Part shown: positions 1 to 9,829 of the stretch, piece after piece
Layout: the number at the start of each line of letters is the position of its first letter
How positions within the stretch are numbered: position 1 is the stretch's first letter
From: Atopsyche davidsoni
Taxonomy: Eukaryota > Arthropoda > Insecta > Trichoptera > Hydrobiosidae
Length of the DNA stretch: 64,000 bases
Reading direction: 5' to 3'
NCBI GenBank assembly: GCA_022113835.1
Contig: JAILWY010000011.1
Coordinates: 1,736,001-1,800,000 of the forward strand
Program-made: the position numbers and the translations under genes
The notes under the pieces: generated by a model
What the model saw: the letters and a program-made list of their open reading frames with translations, nothing else
What the model was told of the DNA's origin: nothing
Databases searched by the model: none

Positions 1-75
1 CATTCCTTTGAACTCTGGAAAGGATTATTGATAAGTGCCACTTTGTCTTTGTCAAGAAAGTAGACTGCGTCTCAT
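1..75 (-). CDS. BRIP1: BRIP1/FANCJ helicase, most 3' exon in the window (partial)
   Basis: This is the furthest downstream part of the minus-strand helicase gene, and it runs off the window at position 1. A pyrimidine-containing tract ending GGGGTAG precedes it. The split Asp codon (G from the previous exon plus AT here) keeps the frame open to the edge. The peptide contains LTKTKWHLSIILSRVQRN, which sits where other BRIP1 proteins have the helical stretch after the Fe-S/arch region. The similarity is weak and the call depends on position and phase. The exons for helicase motifs III to VI must lie left of the window. Confidence 0.55.
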
Positions 76-262
76 CTACCCCGGAAGCGAGATTACAAAG
101 GTGGGAGAGATAGAAGCGAGTTGTTTTGACATTCATTTCACATGGCAAATACTGAATTTTGATTAAATGCATGACAATATATTTTCATGAAACGACAAGC
201 AAAAAACTTAAATTTTAAGAGGACACAAATGGGATTCTTATGTTTTCCAGTGTGATACTCAC

Positions 263-384
263 CGGGGTATTCTTTGAAGCCGATATTGTGATTTTTGAAT
301 GACGCTGCAAGTTCAGGTCCGTTCATTAAGAGGTGATACTCCCCATTGAACTGCTTTTTTGTCAGGGGAGCGTGGTTTTCAAAC
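263..384 (-). CDS. BRIP1: BRIP1/FANCJ helicase exon, arch-domain region
   Basis: A 122-nt exon between TTTTCAG and GGTGAGT. It completes a Trp codon begun in the previous exon and encodes 40 residues beginning FENHAPLTKKQFNGEYHLLM, then one base of the next codon. It lies after the DEAH box in a region that aligns loosely with human BRIP1 (the [20 protein letters not shown] neighbourhood). This segment is known to vary between species, so the assignment rests on exon order, phase (1 in, 1 out) and clean splice sites rather than motifs. Introns on both sides are short (76-262 and 385-620). Confidence 0.75.
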
Positions 385-620
385 CTGAAAATGAATTATA
401 TATACATCGAAGAATGTCTTTGCTCTTAACTCTCATGATTTGTTTATGGGAGGATAGATAAGTATATGGCGTCTCCCATGATAAAATGATCAAACATAAA
501 AATTAGCTTCGTCCAGTAAAGACAGTACGCTTATATTCCTGATTTCGATATGTTCTTGTGTGTTTTATGTTGTATTTTATTTATAAATAAATAAACAATC
601 AAAGTAATAAAATTCCTTAC

Positions 621-721
621 CAATCAGTCCAACTATTAAAGTATTTCTTCAAGTAATAAAATATTATGGTGTGCTTTGGTGGTGTATAGTTTGAAGCCAT
701 TTTAACGAGATATTCAACTTC
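621..721 (-). CDS. BRIP1: BRIP1/FANCJ helicase exon downstream of the DEAH box
   Basis: A 101-nt exon with a strong acceptor (T-rich tract ending CAACAG) and a GTAAGG donor. It starts in phase 0 and ends with two bases of a Trp codon. The peptide runs EVEYLVKMASNYTPPKHTII and continues through FYYLKKYFNSWTDW, typical of a helical arch-domain segment. It directly follows the DEAH exon after a 186-bp intron. The reading frame is closed outside the splice sites, which supports the boundaries. Confidence 0.8.
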
Positions 722-907
722 CTGTTGGCAAAAAAATAAAGATTAATGTCTTCAAACTCTCTGTCATGCAGTACGCTGGTAAAAAGGGCATGCGGTATAT
801 CCAAGCACAGTTTTGAAAGACAATTTTATATACTTTGCTATTCTAATTGTAGTAGGACGATAGTTAGTATGAATTAATAAATAATTTAAATTGTATAGTT
901 AACATAC

Positions 908-1027
908 TTTTAATGCTTCTGCGATAACTTTTTCTTCAAATGTCAGGGAAGCATACTCTCTACAGCTGTCTTCTATATTGTGAGCTTCATCTAATAGCAC
1001 GATAGCGCCTGTCACGTCTATAGAGAC
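908..1027 (-). CDS. BRIP1: BRIP1/FANCJ helicase exon carrying the DEAH box
   Basis: A 120-nt, 40-codon phase-0 exon between TTACAG and GTATGT. It contains GAIVLLDEAHNIEDSCREYA, which is Walker B/motif II of superfamily 2 helicases. The DEAH followed by NIED is the form found in XPD-family proteins (XPD, FANCJ, RTEL1, CHL1). The Asp-Glu pair coordinates Mg-ATP. Human BRIP1 has a near-identical run at this point. The next exon begins 186 bp downstream in the gene. Confidence 0.93.
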
Positions 1028-1123
1028 CTGTAATATGAAATTTATGATTTCGTTTCAGAACATCCAACAGTGACCACAAAAAATATGGGCGATAGAGAGA
1101 CAATGAACAAATCAAAGCCTTAC

Positions 1124-1330
1124 GCTCTCCCTGATAGTCGGATCTAGGATATAATTGTAGGGGCAGAAGATGATGTCGGCTTGCTGAGCGAGATCTCTGG
1201 CTGCGAAGTATGGACATGCATTCAACTCCCTACCCTTGACCACCAAGTCTTCTATGTCCCAAGATCCCGGGGGTGGTGACATCACCAATTTCAATCGCTG
1301 CATCTTAAATTCGCAGCCTTTGACTTTTTT
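1124..1330 (-). CDS. BRIP1: BRIP1/FANCJ helicase exon, second half of the Fe-S cluster domain
   Basis: A 207-nt phase-0 exon (69 codons) between TTTCAG and GTAAGG. It supplies the last two Fe-S cysteines: KGCEFK near its start and [11 protein letters not shown] further on. Between them is [18 protein letters not shown], close to human BRIP1 WDIEELVSLGKKLKACPY. The exon ends with [19 protein letters not shown], a conserved FANCJ signature just before the DEAH box. With the preceding exon this gives the complete four-cysteine set needed for the 4Fe-4S cluster of XPD-type helicases. Nothing in the exon is broken. Confidence 0.94.
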
Positions 1331-1691
1331 CTGAAATAATAAAAATACTTTGAAAAGAAAATAAATAATATATCCTAATACAGCTGTTTGCGGTATTTGT
1401 ATGAAATGGCGTTTGCAGATTTAAATGTTTTTTTAAAATAGATAAATAAGTATAATATGATGTAATACGTTGCCTATTATATTAAAAAATATGTATAGTA
1501 TCGCGTCTCTACACCAGTCGCTTCCGGGTTTTCGAGTACTAGGAACTGTTCCCATAATCACATATTTCCTGGTACTCTGAATACAAATAGCCTCGGAAAC
1601 AAATCTAAGTACAAACCCGTACAATTTTGATCAACCATTTATAATTTTCGACGGGGATATAGCGCCAAGATGAAGTTGAGACATAGCTTAC

Positions 1692-1935
1692 CTTCTCCTG
1701 AGAATCCTGACTGTGAGGATTGTCCGACACCGGCTTGACCTTGGTGTCATGGATAGCTTTGCACATCTCAGTTTTGGATTTGTATTCTCTGTTTACGTCG
1801 TTCCTGATGCAGCTAAACTCCCTACTGGAGAGGATGGACATTTTGATGGAGGCTCCATAAGTTGTCTTCTTCAGCTCTGATATGACCTGCTCCAGCTGCT
1901 TGTGGGTGCGCGTGCCGTAGTAGATTCTCGGAACC
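1692..1935 (-). CDS. BRIP1: BRIP1/FANCJ helicase exon with motif Ia and the first two Fe-S cysteines
   Basis: A 244-nt exon between TTTTAG and GTAAGC; its first base completes an Arg codon from the previous exon. It encodes VPRIYYGTRTHKQLEQVI, helicase motif Ia in the BRIP1-specific form: GTRTHKQ here, where RTEL1 has SSRTHSQ. It continues SILSSREFSCIRNDV and KTEMCKAIHD, giving Fe-S cysteines 1 and 2. The spacing between cysteines 2 and 3 (SDNPHSQDSQEKKKVKGC) is longer than in human BRIP1. This exon is the main reason for choosing BRIP1 over RTEL1 or CHL1. Confidence 0.95.
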
Positions 1936-2103
1936 CTAAAATATTTCGAATTTCTCATGTATTTATGATTTAAATATTTCTAACTAATATCACGCTTATT
2001 CCAGTTTGATCAATTTAAATTGTTTGCAAACGAGATTACAAATGATATAAACTACTTACTTATTTTATACTGATTACATTGAGAATTGAGCAAAGCTACG
2101 TAC

Positions 2104-2308
2104 CTGTATTTGTTGCCACCGTCTTCGTCATGCTTGCTGAACTTGGAAGGCGACGGCAGGAACTGCGAGGAAGTCTGCTGGTAGCCCGAGGATTGGGAGC
2201 TCGAAGCTGACTGACTCAATGAGGAATAGTCCATCTCTCTATTTACGTCGGCATTCTGCACTTTGGGTTTCTTGTGGATGTTCACAAGTCCCGCGTCGCC
2301 CTTTGCAT
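2104..2308 (-). CDS. BRIP1: BRIP1/FANCJ helicase exon, Ser/Gln-rich linker before motif Ia
   Basis: A 205-nt exon between GTTCCAG and GTACGT. Two bases complete an Asp codon, then AKGDAGLVNIHKKPKVQNAD and a Ser/Gln-rich stretch (SSLSQSASSSQSSGYQQTSS), ending HDEDGGNKY plus two bases of Arg. Joined to the next exon it reads NKYRVPRIYYGTRTHKQ, parallel to human GKSKIPKIYFGTRTHKQ. Human BRIP1 also has a long low-complexity insert between motif I and motif Ia, so poor conservation is expected here. Phase and both splice sites fit the neighbours. Confidence 0.85.
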
Positions 2309-3490
2309 CTGGAACAATACGTAGATCTTTTAATTGGGATATTTTAAATTCCTCGACGTTAATTGTTTAATTTATTTTAATGATTAATGTTCACACAAGC
2401 AATACTCGTATTTTGACTATGAGAAAAATAGTAAGATCGGCAAGAAAGCAACTTCTCATCCAGGTTTGGACGTGAAGGCCAAAAAATTACGCATAGTCTT
2501 TCACCCTGCCGCTAAATATGATGAAGAGAAAATCTCATCGGTCAGATTCATTGATGAATTTGAACATTGCAACAACGATTAGTTCGCTGCAAACAAATAT
2601 TTATTTTTCGTGAAAAACAAAACGGAGACGATAGTCTTGAAAAAATTAAAAATAACTCGAGAGTCCTCGGCACCCTCTCCGCTCCCCCAGCGTCGCATTC
2701 AATGCAGGGAAAATGGAGAGAGGGCAAAAAAAAAAAAAAAAAAAAGGGGAAAATATGGAAACGTTCGCAGAGTATTCAAGCGCCGGGCAGAAAAGGAGGA
2801 CGAGGAGAAACAGCGCTGGAGCTCGCAATTAGCAAATGCACTCATCCGCTGCGAGAGCTCTGCTAAACGCCTCGCGTCGCAGGGTTGGCAACACTGCAGG
2901 AAAAAAAAAAAAAAACAAAAACAACAAAACAAAACAACAACAACATGGCTGCAGAATATGAATTGCAATCAATCTACGCAAAAAAAAAACATTTACGGAT
3001 GTTGAATATGAACAGAATCAGATGGCAGAATTTTTTTCACCGCAATGTGGCATTGTCAAATAAAAATATGCTCAGTGTGAACGTTCTGGATAGTTTGCAC
3101 AAGTCGCTCGCCCGCCGAGGGTTGCGCTCCCCGCTCGGCGCATAAAAAGCAGAAAGTCGGCTGCAAATGGCGGCGACAATTAGGCGCGAGGGCTGGCGAC
3201 GTGCGCGGCCTGGTAACGAGCCATTATCGCGAGGCACGCGGGGAGAGGGGCTGCAGAACTTAATATGCTGCTGATATGCTTTATTGCAGAGTCACTCGCG
3301 AATGGCGGAAATGCCTGCACAAGCGTCTGCGTCTCCTGGCGCACAATTGTCTTTGTATCATTCATCTTTTATTTCTGATGCCTCTCCCCAACTCCCCATA
3401 GATCATAGGTACCCAAACTATTTTGTCCCGTAGACCCTTGCTAATATTGAATTTCGATAAAATTCATCAACTTCAAACATATTTTTGACA
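2309..3490. other. BRIP1 intron, no gene recognised
   Basis: Intronic sequence between two BRIP1 exons. It holds A-tracts near 2,728 and 2,900 and a GC-richer patch around 3,110-3,300. Near 3,405-3,445 there is a short piece resembling the right end of the hAT-type MITE found complete at 21.2-21.6 kb. Open frames here come from homopolymers and look random. Confidence 0.6.
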
Positions 3491-3500
3491 TCTGATATAC

Positions 3501-3715
3501 AGGGTGCGCCATATTTTATGTCGGTACGCAAACATTGAATATCTTTGATATTTGTAAACCGATTGACTTGAGTAAACATGTTTTGAAACATTGATTCGGT
3601 ACAATTTTAACCATGCTTCACACTGAAACAACGCGCCGAAATAGTGATGCTGTACATTGAAAATAGTCGTTCAGTTGTGTTAACTCAACGTGGCCAACAT
3701 GGCCAATGGGATCCA
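3501..3715 (+). pseudogene. 5' end of a Tc1/mariner-class transposon (N-terminal helix-turn-helix remnant)
   Basis: The segment opens with ACAGGGTGCGCCATATTTTA, a terminal-repeat-like start, and then a leader. Around 3,640 it encodes EIVMLYIENSRSVVLTQRGQ, matching the N-terminal helix-turn-helix seen in many insect Tc1/mariner-class transposases (ER.EIVMLYGE..RSA pattern). The open frame then runs into unrelated LINE-derived sequence, so only the 5' end survives. It lies in the 2.4-kb BRIP1 intron and is presumably inert. The match is a pattern recalled from the family. Confidence 0.55.
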
Positions 3716-3769
3716 CTATTCCAGGGCAGAATCGACCCCTGGGGATCGATATTGACCACTTTGGGAACC

Positions 3770-4290
3770 TATGCCATAGATGAACATTTCATGGAACATA
3801 TCCCTATCATGGGCCAGTCTCACCGATTCGGCAGCACTTCCGATCTCCAGACGCGTAACTTCCTTCCTTCTTCCAATGCACCTGTCTCCTTCGATTTTTC
3901 CTCGGACAATCAGCTGTTACGAAAAATGCGGCCAAAATGGGAGACCGTCTGTTTCTTTACCAACGTCAAGAGTTCCCTTTCTTTGGGCATTCTGTGCAAG
4001 ACTCTCTCATTTGTGACGCGGTCAACCCACGGTCTCCTATACAGCCACATTTCTGCCGTCTCAATTTTTCGCATAGTAGCTGCCTTGAGTATCCAGCCAC
4101 TGGCGCGAATTCCTCCTTCCAATGTCCCATTTTCCTTAGATTTTTCCTTGGACACTCAGCTGGAGGATGCTATATTTATAGTTACAAAAAAAAAATGTGG
4201 CCAAAATAGGAGAACTTCCGCTTCTTTGCCAACGTCAGGAGTTACGATTCTTTGCAAGACTCTTTCATTTGTTAGTCAAACTTCGACTCC
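3770..4290 (-). pseudogene. Non-LTR retrotransposon reverse-transcriptase C-terminal fragment
   Basis: On the minus strand the stretch encodes AEMWLYRRPWVDRVTNERVL, then HRMPKERELLTLVKKQTVSHFGRIFRNS and, in pieces, the IQGKI/GGIR...W tail. This follows the C-terminal signature common in insect RTE-like or jockey-like elements (EMWLYRRML..W.D.VTNEEVLRRM...KKRK..YFGHVLRN). Stops and frameshifts interrupt it and the order is partly duplicated. It lacks the reverse-transcriptase core and endonuclease. Related fragments lie at 5.4-6.1, 7.7-7.95, 30.4-30.9, 52.8 and 59.5-59.9 kb. Confidence 0.7.
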
Positions 4291-4299
4291 ATAAAGAAG

Positions 4300-4694
4300 A
4301 ACTGAGGCGACATAACATTCGGTGAATCTCCAGCGAGATTTCAGTTTTATATCTTACTCCTGCTCTTCAAGGATCACACGACATAGATATCATATTCTAC
4401 GGTCTTGTCCTCTAGATCCATTTATCTAACCGCTATACCACACTGATCTCTTATAGGGCTACGGTTTGGGAGAGAAATAAAGCAGGAGGTGTGGGCTCGA
4501 ATCTCAAAGATTTTTACTCGACACACAAGTGGGATTCGAACTTATAGTATGATAATTCGGATTGTTATATTTATGTATACAACTGTAGCAACATTTTTGG
4601 GGCTTTTTATTCAACGGCGTCGACCTGATCGGTCGCGTACTAACGATAAAAATAAAATAATCATATCTTCATCAGTTAAAATAATTATACACAC
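4300..4694. other. BRIP1 intron remainder
   Basis: No gene or recognisable element between the LINE fragment and the next BRIP1 exon. Confidence 0.5.
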
Positions 4695-4808
4695 CTGGTG
4701 ACAGTACCTGTCTCTTGGCAGCAATTCGTTTTCCGCCAGCCGTTTCGTCGTCAGGCGAGTCTTCGTCTTCTCCACCCGAATTTGAGTCATAGTAGATGCA
4801 TTTTTTCT
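4695..4808 (-). CDS. BRIP1: BRIP1/FANCJ helicase exon, acidic linker
   Basis: A 114-nt exon. Its acceptor is TTTTGTTTTAG and the donor chosen is CCAG/GTGTGT. An alternative donor 13 nt earlier in the gene (CAG/GTACTG) would end in phase 0 and break the frame with the next exon, so the downstream donor is preferred. The peptide reads EKKCIYYDSNSGGEDEDSPD then DETAGGKRIAAKRQVLSP. It resembles the IYRDENDDFQVEKKRIRP stretch of the human protein in charge pattern and position. The basic run KRIAAKR could be part of a nuclear localisation signal, which is inference. Confidence 0.8.
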
Positions 4809-5389
4809 CTAAAACAAAAAACAAAACCAAACATTCAAACTCTTGGGACATAATTGACATTATGCATAATATTAATTTTATTAGAGTGTAACCGGGGCCC
4901 GGTCGCTTTTGAGTGACGTGTAACCGAAGCTTTACGAGTCAAATACATAAGGAGGGGCTCTCCGGTCGGAACTCTTAGAAATCGATCTCTCGACATTGTT
5001 TTGTCCCTGCCGTTCCCAGCAATGGAGATGATGTTTGCCCGGTCTGGTTTGGGTCGCCTCAGACATTATTAAAATGTAACCGAAGCCTAACGCCGGTATA
5101 GTGCGAGATGTAAATTATTGATATATTTTTTTATACAGCCTATACACAACGTCTCAAAACACACAGTATCGACTGCCATTAGAGAGAAGAACAATACTAG
5201 GACGAAGCACGCATATTTGACTCTATACGCACAAATCACAAATGAAAGTTTTTTGTGGCATTTTTTCGGCGAGATGCGGTTTGTGCCGCAGCGTGCGTAG
5301 GCTGCTTACATTTCGATTTGTGCGATTTGGTAGGGTCTAGCGGGGCGGGACACTGTCGTCCTTTGACGACCTACAAATCCCAGTCGACA

Positions 5390-6110
5390 AAGACAACGAT
5401 GCTAGACGAAACGAAAACAATGGTTGTCAGCAGAGAGTTGATTGACAACTTTAATATCTACACCGACAACAAAGTAGTGGAGAGGGTTAAAAGATTCAGG
5501 TATTTGGGCAGTAGGTTGAATGAGAACTGAGATCCTGACCAGGAAATTAAAGCGAGGATTGAGACAGCACGCAAAACGTTTAATAACTTGAGGAAAGTAC
5601 TATGCTCAAGAGATGTAACATCAAATGTTATGTCTTGAGTCATAGTAGTTATGCGAAGTCATGTCATAGTAGCTATGCGAAGAAATGAGGTGGCAGAAAT
5701 GTGGATGTATAGGAGAATACTTAAAACACCACGACTTGACCGCGTCAAAAATTAAAGAGTCCTTGGCAAAGAAGCGGAAGTACTCCCATTTTGGCCACAT
5801 TTTTTTTGTAACAATAAATACAGCATCCTCCAGCTGATTGTCCGAGGAAAAATTTAAATGAAAAAAGGGCGTTGGAAGGAGGAATTCGCGCCAGTGGCTG
5901 GATTGGTGAGACTGGCCCATGATAGGGATATGAGAGAAAAGTCTCCGACGACGTCTGCAGCCATTCAGCTCCGCATGCCTAAGATAAAGCATGATAAAGG
6001 AAAAAAGGGCATTGGAAGAAGGAATTTGCCCCAGTGGCTGTAGATCGAAAGTGCGACCGAATCGGTGAGAACGACCCATGATCACGAATCTCCTACGAGG
6101 AGAGGCATCA
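5390..6110 (+). pseudogene. Non-LTR retrotransposon reverse-transcriptase C-terminal fragment
   Basis: The plus strand encodes DETKTMVVSRELIDNFNIYT, then NKVVERVKRFRYLGSRLNEN, a stop, and DPDQEIKARIETARKTFNNL. Further on come AEMWMYRRILKTPRLDRVKN and LQLIVRGKI. This order matches the end of the reverse-transcriptase domain and the C-terminal tail of insect non-LTR elements (ERVDQFKYLG..LNE..D...EI..RIE.AR). At least three in-frame stops and internal duplications (the GKI...W tail appears twice, near 5,830 and 6,000) show it is dead. Its orientation is opposite to BRIP1. Confidence 0.75.
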
Positions 6111-6682
6111 GAAGAAGAAGAAGCAGCAGCAGGGAGGGGAGGGGGTGGCTCTGAAATCGATCTCTTGACTTTTCTCGGGGGTGTAACGCGATCCGGCCAA
6201 TGAGGGGCGCCGCGGATGTCCGCCACGCGATTAATCAAGTCATTGTCCGCCGCACTCGGGGGAGTCCCGGCCTATACAGACGGTGACGAGCTATTAGTTT
6301 TAATCCGCAATTATCATGACTCAAGCCCACTACACATAAAAAATAAATTCGAAACGCGATTGATCGAATTTCCGGTAATTGTACGCGGTGGAGCCTTGGC
6401 CTGTATAAACAGCGCAAATAGCAACTGGACTCAATCCGTGACGAGACATTAATGTCGATCTGCAATTACAATGACTTAATGTCTACAACGTAAAATTCCA
6501 CTATAAAAACCACAGTCAAAGGAGTTAAATAATATATAATATATGTCGATGAAATGATTTCAAACGTTTTTCTTTAATATTTATATGTACATAGTATATA
6601 TATCCGTGGCGTGCGGTCCATGCAAGCAAACAGTAGTGAATTCTTTATAAAAGCTATTAATTATAAAATACAAAAGACATTA

Positions 6683-7018
6683 CAGTAATACCCCGCTTTA
6701 CGCGACCCCGTCATGCGCGGTTTCACTCTAACGCGAATATCAAATTTCGCGTTAAAATGCCTCGCATTACGCGAATTTCTCATTTTAAGAATGTAGTCAT
6801 TGACTTCTCTTCACAATTAAAAATTATGAACGTATGAACGTATTTTACACGAAAAGACAATACATGTATTTTTCAGTAAAAATAACACGTAACACTGCAT
6901 TAATGTGATTGATTCAAATGATTCGTATTTTTTTTGTATTAAGTTTTGTGTATGTATGTTTAATCGTAAACCCCGATACACGCGAATTTCACTTGACGCG
7001 ATTTTTTCCGGAACGTGT
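6683..7018. mobile_element. Pogo/Tigger-like MITE, right end truncated
   Basis: It begins CAGTAATACCCCGCTTTACG and matches, in reverse orientation, the complete copy at 27.67-27.97 kb. The other terminal repeat stops at TTTTTTCCGGAACGTGT without the last ~25 bases seen in that copy. No coding sequence. The TIR style (CAGTA...CCCGC.TTACGCG) is typical of pogo-like elements inserting at TA. Confidence 0.7.
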
Positions 7019-7064
7019 ATATATTCTTTTCTGTTAGTCATAAATCAGTTATTTAAAAATTTGA

Positions 7065-7095
7065 TGATGTATATATATATATATATATATATAAA
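7065..7095. repeat. (TA)n microsatellite
   Basis: Alternating TA run after GATGATG. The sequence following (7,190-7,340) is GC-rich with G and C homopolymers. It includes a 14-bp X-box-like palindrome, GTCGCCATGGCAAC, at 7,291-7,304. Confidence 0.85.
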
Positions 7096-7534
7096 TTTTC
7101 GTAAGGACTGTGGGCAGCTCTTGGTAGAGATTGGTATGTGCCTGCAGGTATACACGGGGTCGGTTCCTCAGCTTCAGAGGGTCGCGGGGATAACCGTCAG
7201 GAGGGTTGGGTGATGGCGGGGGTGGGGGTGGGGGTGGGGGCAGGAAGCCACGAGTGTCGGACGGCCGGACACGCGGGGGCGTCGCTGGTCGTCGCCATGG
7301 CAACGCCCCCCCCCCTGCTAACCCCCCCCCCCTCGTGCGAAGCCTTTGTCATGATATCTGTCTTCAGCACGGGACTGCGTTTCGCGATCCATAATACGAC
7401 GAAATAATTCAGATCTTGATATTTCACGGCTGCTCCGTGCAATAATTTATAATATTTTGGCGGCCATTGGTGTACTCATACACGCCATACTCGGTTCTTG
7501 AGTGACTTCAGAGCTGGACTTCGTTTAGTGATTC

Positions 7535-7699
7535 TTAAAGCGCTCCTCCACACACGATGCGATAAATTGGCGTCTCGTCAAACAAATTGCACAATGGTGT
7601 AGCCATAACCAGTAGTTTTTGTGAGATTTCGCCGATATTCACTGATATATGGCTACACGACGAGACGCCAATTTATCGCATCGTGTGTGGAGCGCTTAA
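7535..7699. mobile_element. Long-hairpin MITE with TTAA flanks
   Basis: A 165-bp element flanked by TTAA on both sides. The arms are about 40 bp and almost perfectly inverted. Both contain CACACACGATGCGATAAATT and GGCGTCTCGTC, with one 3-bp indel. The ~80-bp loop contains CAAATTGCACAA and GTAGCCATA. A related loop without arms lies at 42,495-42,570. The TTAA duplication fits piggyBac-type mobilisation. There is no open frame. Confidence 0.85.
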
Positions 7700-7719
7700 T
7701 TCTTCATCTTCTCTTTAGA

Positions 7720-7945
7720 GAAAGTTGGTAACCATCTCACTGAACATATCTCTATTCTGGGCAGGTCTTATTAATTTGGCCGTACTCCCGGCGCGAATTC
7801 CGCATCCATGTCAACTTTCTTCTTCAAATGCGACTTTTTATCTGGAAAATCAGCTGCAGGTCATATGTGGTAATTCTGAAAATATGGCCAAAGTTCTCTT
7901 TCTTTGTGCAAGACTCGTTTGTGACGTGGTCTACCCATGGTATTA
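7720..7945 (-). pseudogene. LINE 3'-end fragment
   Basis: The minus strand resembles the terminal part of the other LINE fragments here: CAGCTGATTTTCC, then ATGCGGAATTCGCGCC, then the tail CAGTGAGATGGTTACCAAC. Too degenerate to translate. Its tail shows the sequence shared with the SINE family at 13.7, 17.0, 33.8 and 36.2 kb. Confidence 0.6.
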
Positions 7946-7999
7946 ATAATAGGTATTGGCGGCCATTTGTATTATGAATACTAAGTTCTTAGGTTATAT

Positions 8000-8636
8000 G
8001 TTGCGCAAAGAAGAAATGCGCCATAACACCCGAGGAGCCAGTATTTCAAACCTAAAATATTGATAACTCTCTATTTTATACGAACGAAAATAGTTCTGCG
8101 ATACAAATAATATAATTACAATCGTATTTAGCCTTCTAACCACCCGGATTCCTCAATGGCGAAAATCTTATTGAGGTGGCTACAGTTTTATCAAGTCTTC
8201 ATCGCATCCTTCTAATAGAAAGTCATCGAAATTTTCCGGTTCAAAAAGGCTTCAAGGGGGCGGTGAATTTCGGACGGTGAGAAGTGATTTCGCACTCAAA
8301 ATGGCCACCGGAGCATGTCGTTTCCGCGAGATTCGTCGAAGGCAGCACAAAAGTTACATTTCCGACTAATTAATTCGTTCGCCTGTGTTTTGTGGAAGAG
8401 TTCCGACAACACCTTCCGGCCAGCGTTTCTGCGAACGAGCCGACCGCCGCGGTACCGCGAACCGCATGCCGAGGCATCTCATGCCTAAAAAATATTCATT
8501 TCAACTAATACATACAGAAGATTACTACACACATTTGCAACGTACGTATTAAATTAATAAAATATTTCTCTATTAACAATAATACGACTATACAGGCGAT
8601 TCCAGTTTGATTAAAATTATCGTATTGAGCAAATAA
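8000..8636. other. BRIP1 intron, nothing recognised
   Basis: Unique-looking intronic sequence, GC-richer between about 8,270 and 8,470. Confidence 0.5.
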
Positions 8637-8640
8637 ACCT

Positions 8641-8880
8641 ATTGGGTAGTTCGGAAAGTAACTTCGTTTTTTTTTTTTTAATGAAAACGAAAGACGATTT
8701 TATTATAGTGAATAAATATTAAATTTAATTACATATTGTCCATTCTGGTCCAATACCTTTTGCAATATTTCTGGCAGTAATTTAATAAAAATTTATTCTT
8801 TGCTAGCAAAAAAACTCGACCCAGGTGATTTTTGACCTCCTCAAACAACGAAATGCTGTGCATGATTATATTTGATATTG
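8641..8880 (-). pseudogene. Mariner-like 3' end remnant
   Basis: It starts with ATTGGGTAGTTCGGAAAGTA, a mariner-type terminus. On the minus strand it encodes a C-terminal stretch like SLFEEVKNHLGRVFLLAKNK followed by LLPEILQKV and WTRMDNM-like residues. Heavily mutated and about 240 bp long. The termini recall mariner elements whose ends read TTGGGTTG.C.GAAAG. Confidence 0.5.
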
Positions 8881-8922
8881 CATTACAAACAATGCCGCAT
8901 CTTTCGCATTTCAGACTTACTA

Positions 8923-9016
8923 CCTAAAGCCGGCTACACACGCCGCGACACAACTGATAACCGAACGGTAACTCGTCGTTATCATTTTATTTTCGGCGTG
9001 TGTAACTGCCTTTAGA
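8923..9016. mobile_element. Short palindromic MITE (GGCTACACACGC family)
   Basis: About 94 bp with inverted ends: CTAAAGCCGGCTACACACGC on the left and CGGCGTGTGTAACTGCCTTTAG-like on the right. Related halves or full copies occur near 10,800, 11,490-11,600, 12,688-12,850, 37,115-37,210, 52,690 and 55,790. Non-coding. Confidence 0.65.
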
Positions 9017-9045
9017 CTTAAAGTGAAATATATATATATATATAT

Positions 9046-9821
9046 ACGAGGGCGGACCGATAAGTACTTAGCCTACAAAAGAAAAACGAAAATTTTAGAA
9101 AAGTGGCGATTTATTTTTAAAAAAAAATCTCCTTTTCGCTCGATACACTTGACCCAGCGATGCTTCAACTTCTTTAACCCATCTGAAAAATACGTTTTCG
9201 CGAGGTCTGCAAAGTAGGCCTCCGTGGCGGCGATGACCTCCTCATTCAACTTAAATTTATGCGAGTGACATTTTCAAGTTTGAAAACAAGAAAAAAAATC
9301 GCACGAGGCCAAATCTGGATAATACGGTGGATGGAGGAGCAGTTCGTAGTGCAATTCGACCAATTTGGCCGTGGCGACGGCGGAGGTGTGAGCCGGCGCG
9401 TTGTCATGGTGGAAGAGCCGTTTATTATTCGCCAAATGGGGCCGTTTTTTCTGCAATTCGGCGTCGAATCGGCATAGTAGAGCCCTGCGACCGTTTTGCC
9501 CTTCTCCAGGTAGTCAACGTAGATCACACCTTGTGAATCCCAGAAAACGGTGGCCTTCACCTATCCGGCCGATAGGACAGTCTTCGCCTTCTTCGGAGCA
9601 CGTTCGCCGGGTGAAGTCCACTGCTTCGACTGTTCCTCGGTCTCTGGTGTGTACCAGTGGATCCACGTTTCGTCAATCTGTTCGGATTGCGCTTAAACAG
9701 CGTCAAACACTGCTCCGAAGCGGTCTCACGGTTGCGCTTGTTGTCCTAGAGTAAATCTCTCTTGCGATACTAGCACCATCGGGCGGTGAGGCCAAGTACT
9801 TATCGGACCGCCCTCGCATAT
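9046..9821 (-). mobile_element. Mariner deletion derivative with both TIRs (~775 bp)
   Basis: Terminal repeats GAGGGCGGACCGATAAGTAC (left) and its complement near 9,800 (GTACTTATCGGACCGCCCTC) enclose a transposase remnant on the minus strand. Recognisable pieces are ATVFWDSQGVIYVDYLEKGK, then HDNAPAHTSAV and VELHYELLLHPPYYPDLASC, the second and third catalytic regions of a mariner DD34D transposase. Stops, frameshifts and a large deletion make it non-functional. Both ends sit next to TA dinucleotides. A shorter derivative of the same family lies at 36,367-36,766. Confidence 0.85.
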
Positions 9822-9829
9822 AGTCAACG

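Noticed and set aside
1124..1935. RTEL1 or CHL1 instead of BRIP1
   Set aside because: GTRTHKQ and ILSSRE in motif Ia and [13 protein letters not shown] are BRIP1 forms; RTEL1 has SSRTHSQ at that place.
4702..4710. Alternative donor CAG/GTACTG for the acidic-linker exon
   Set aside because: Ends in phase 0 and breaks the frame with the next exon; the donor 13 nt on fits.
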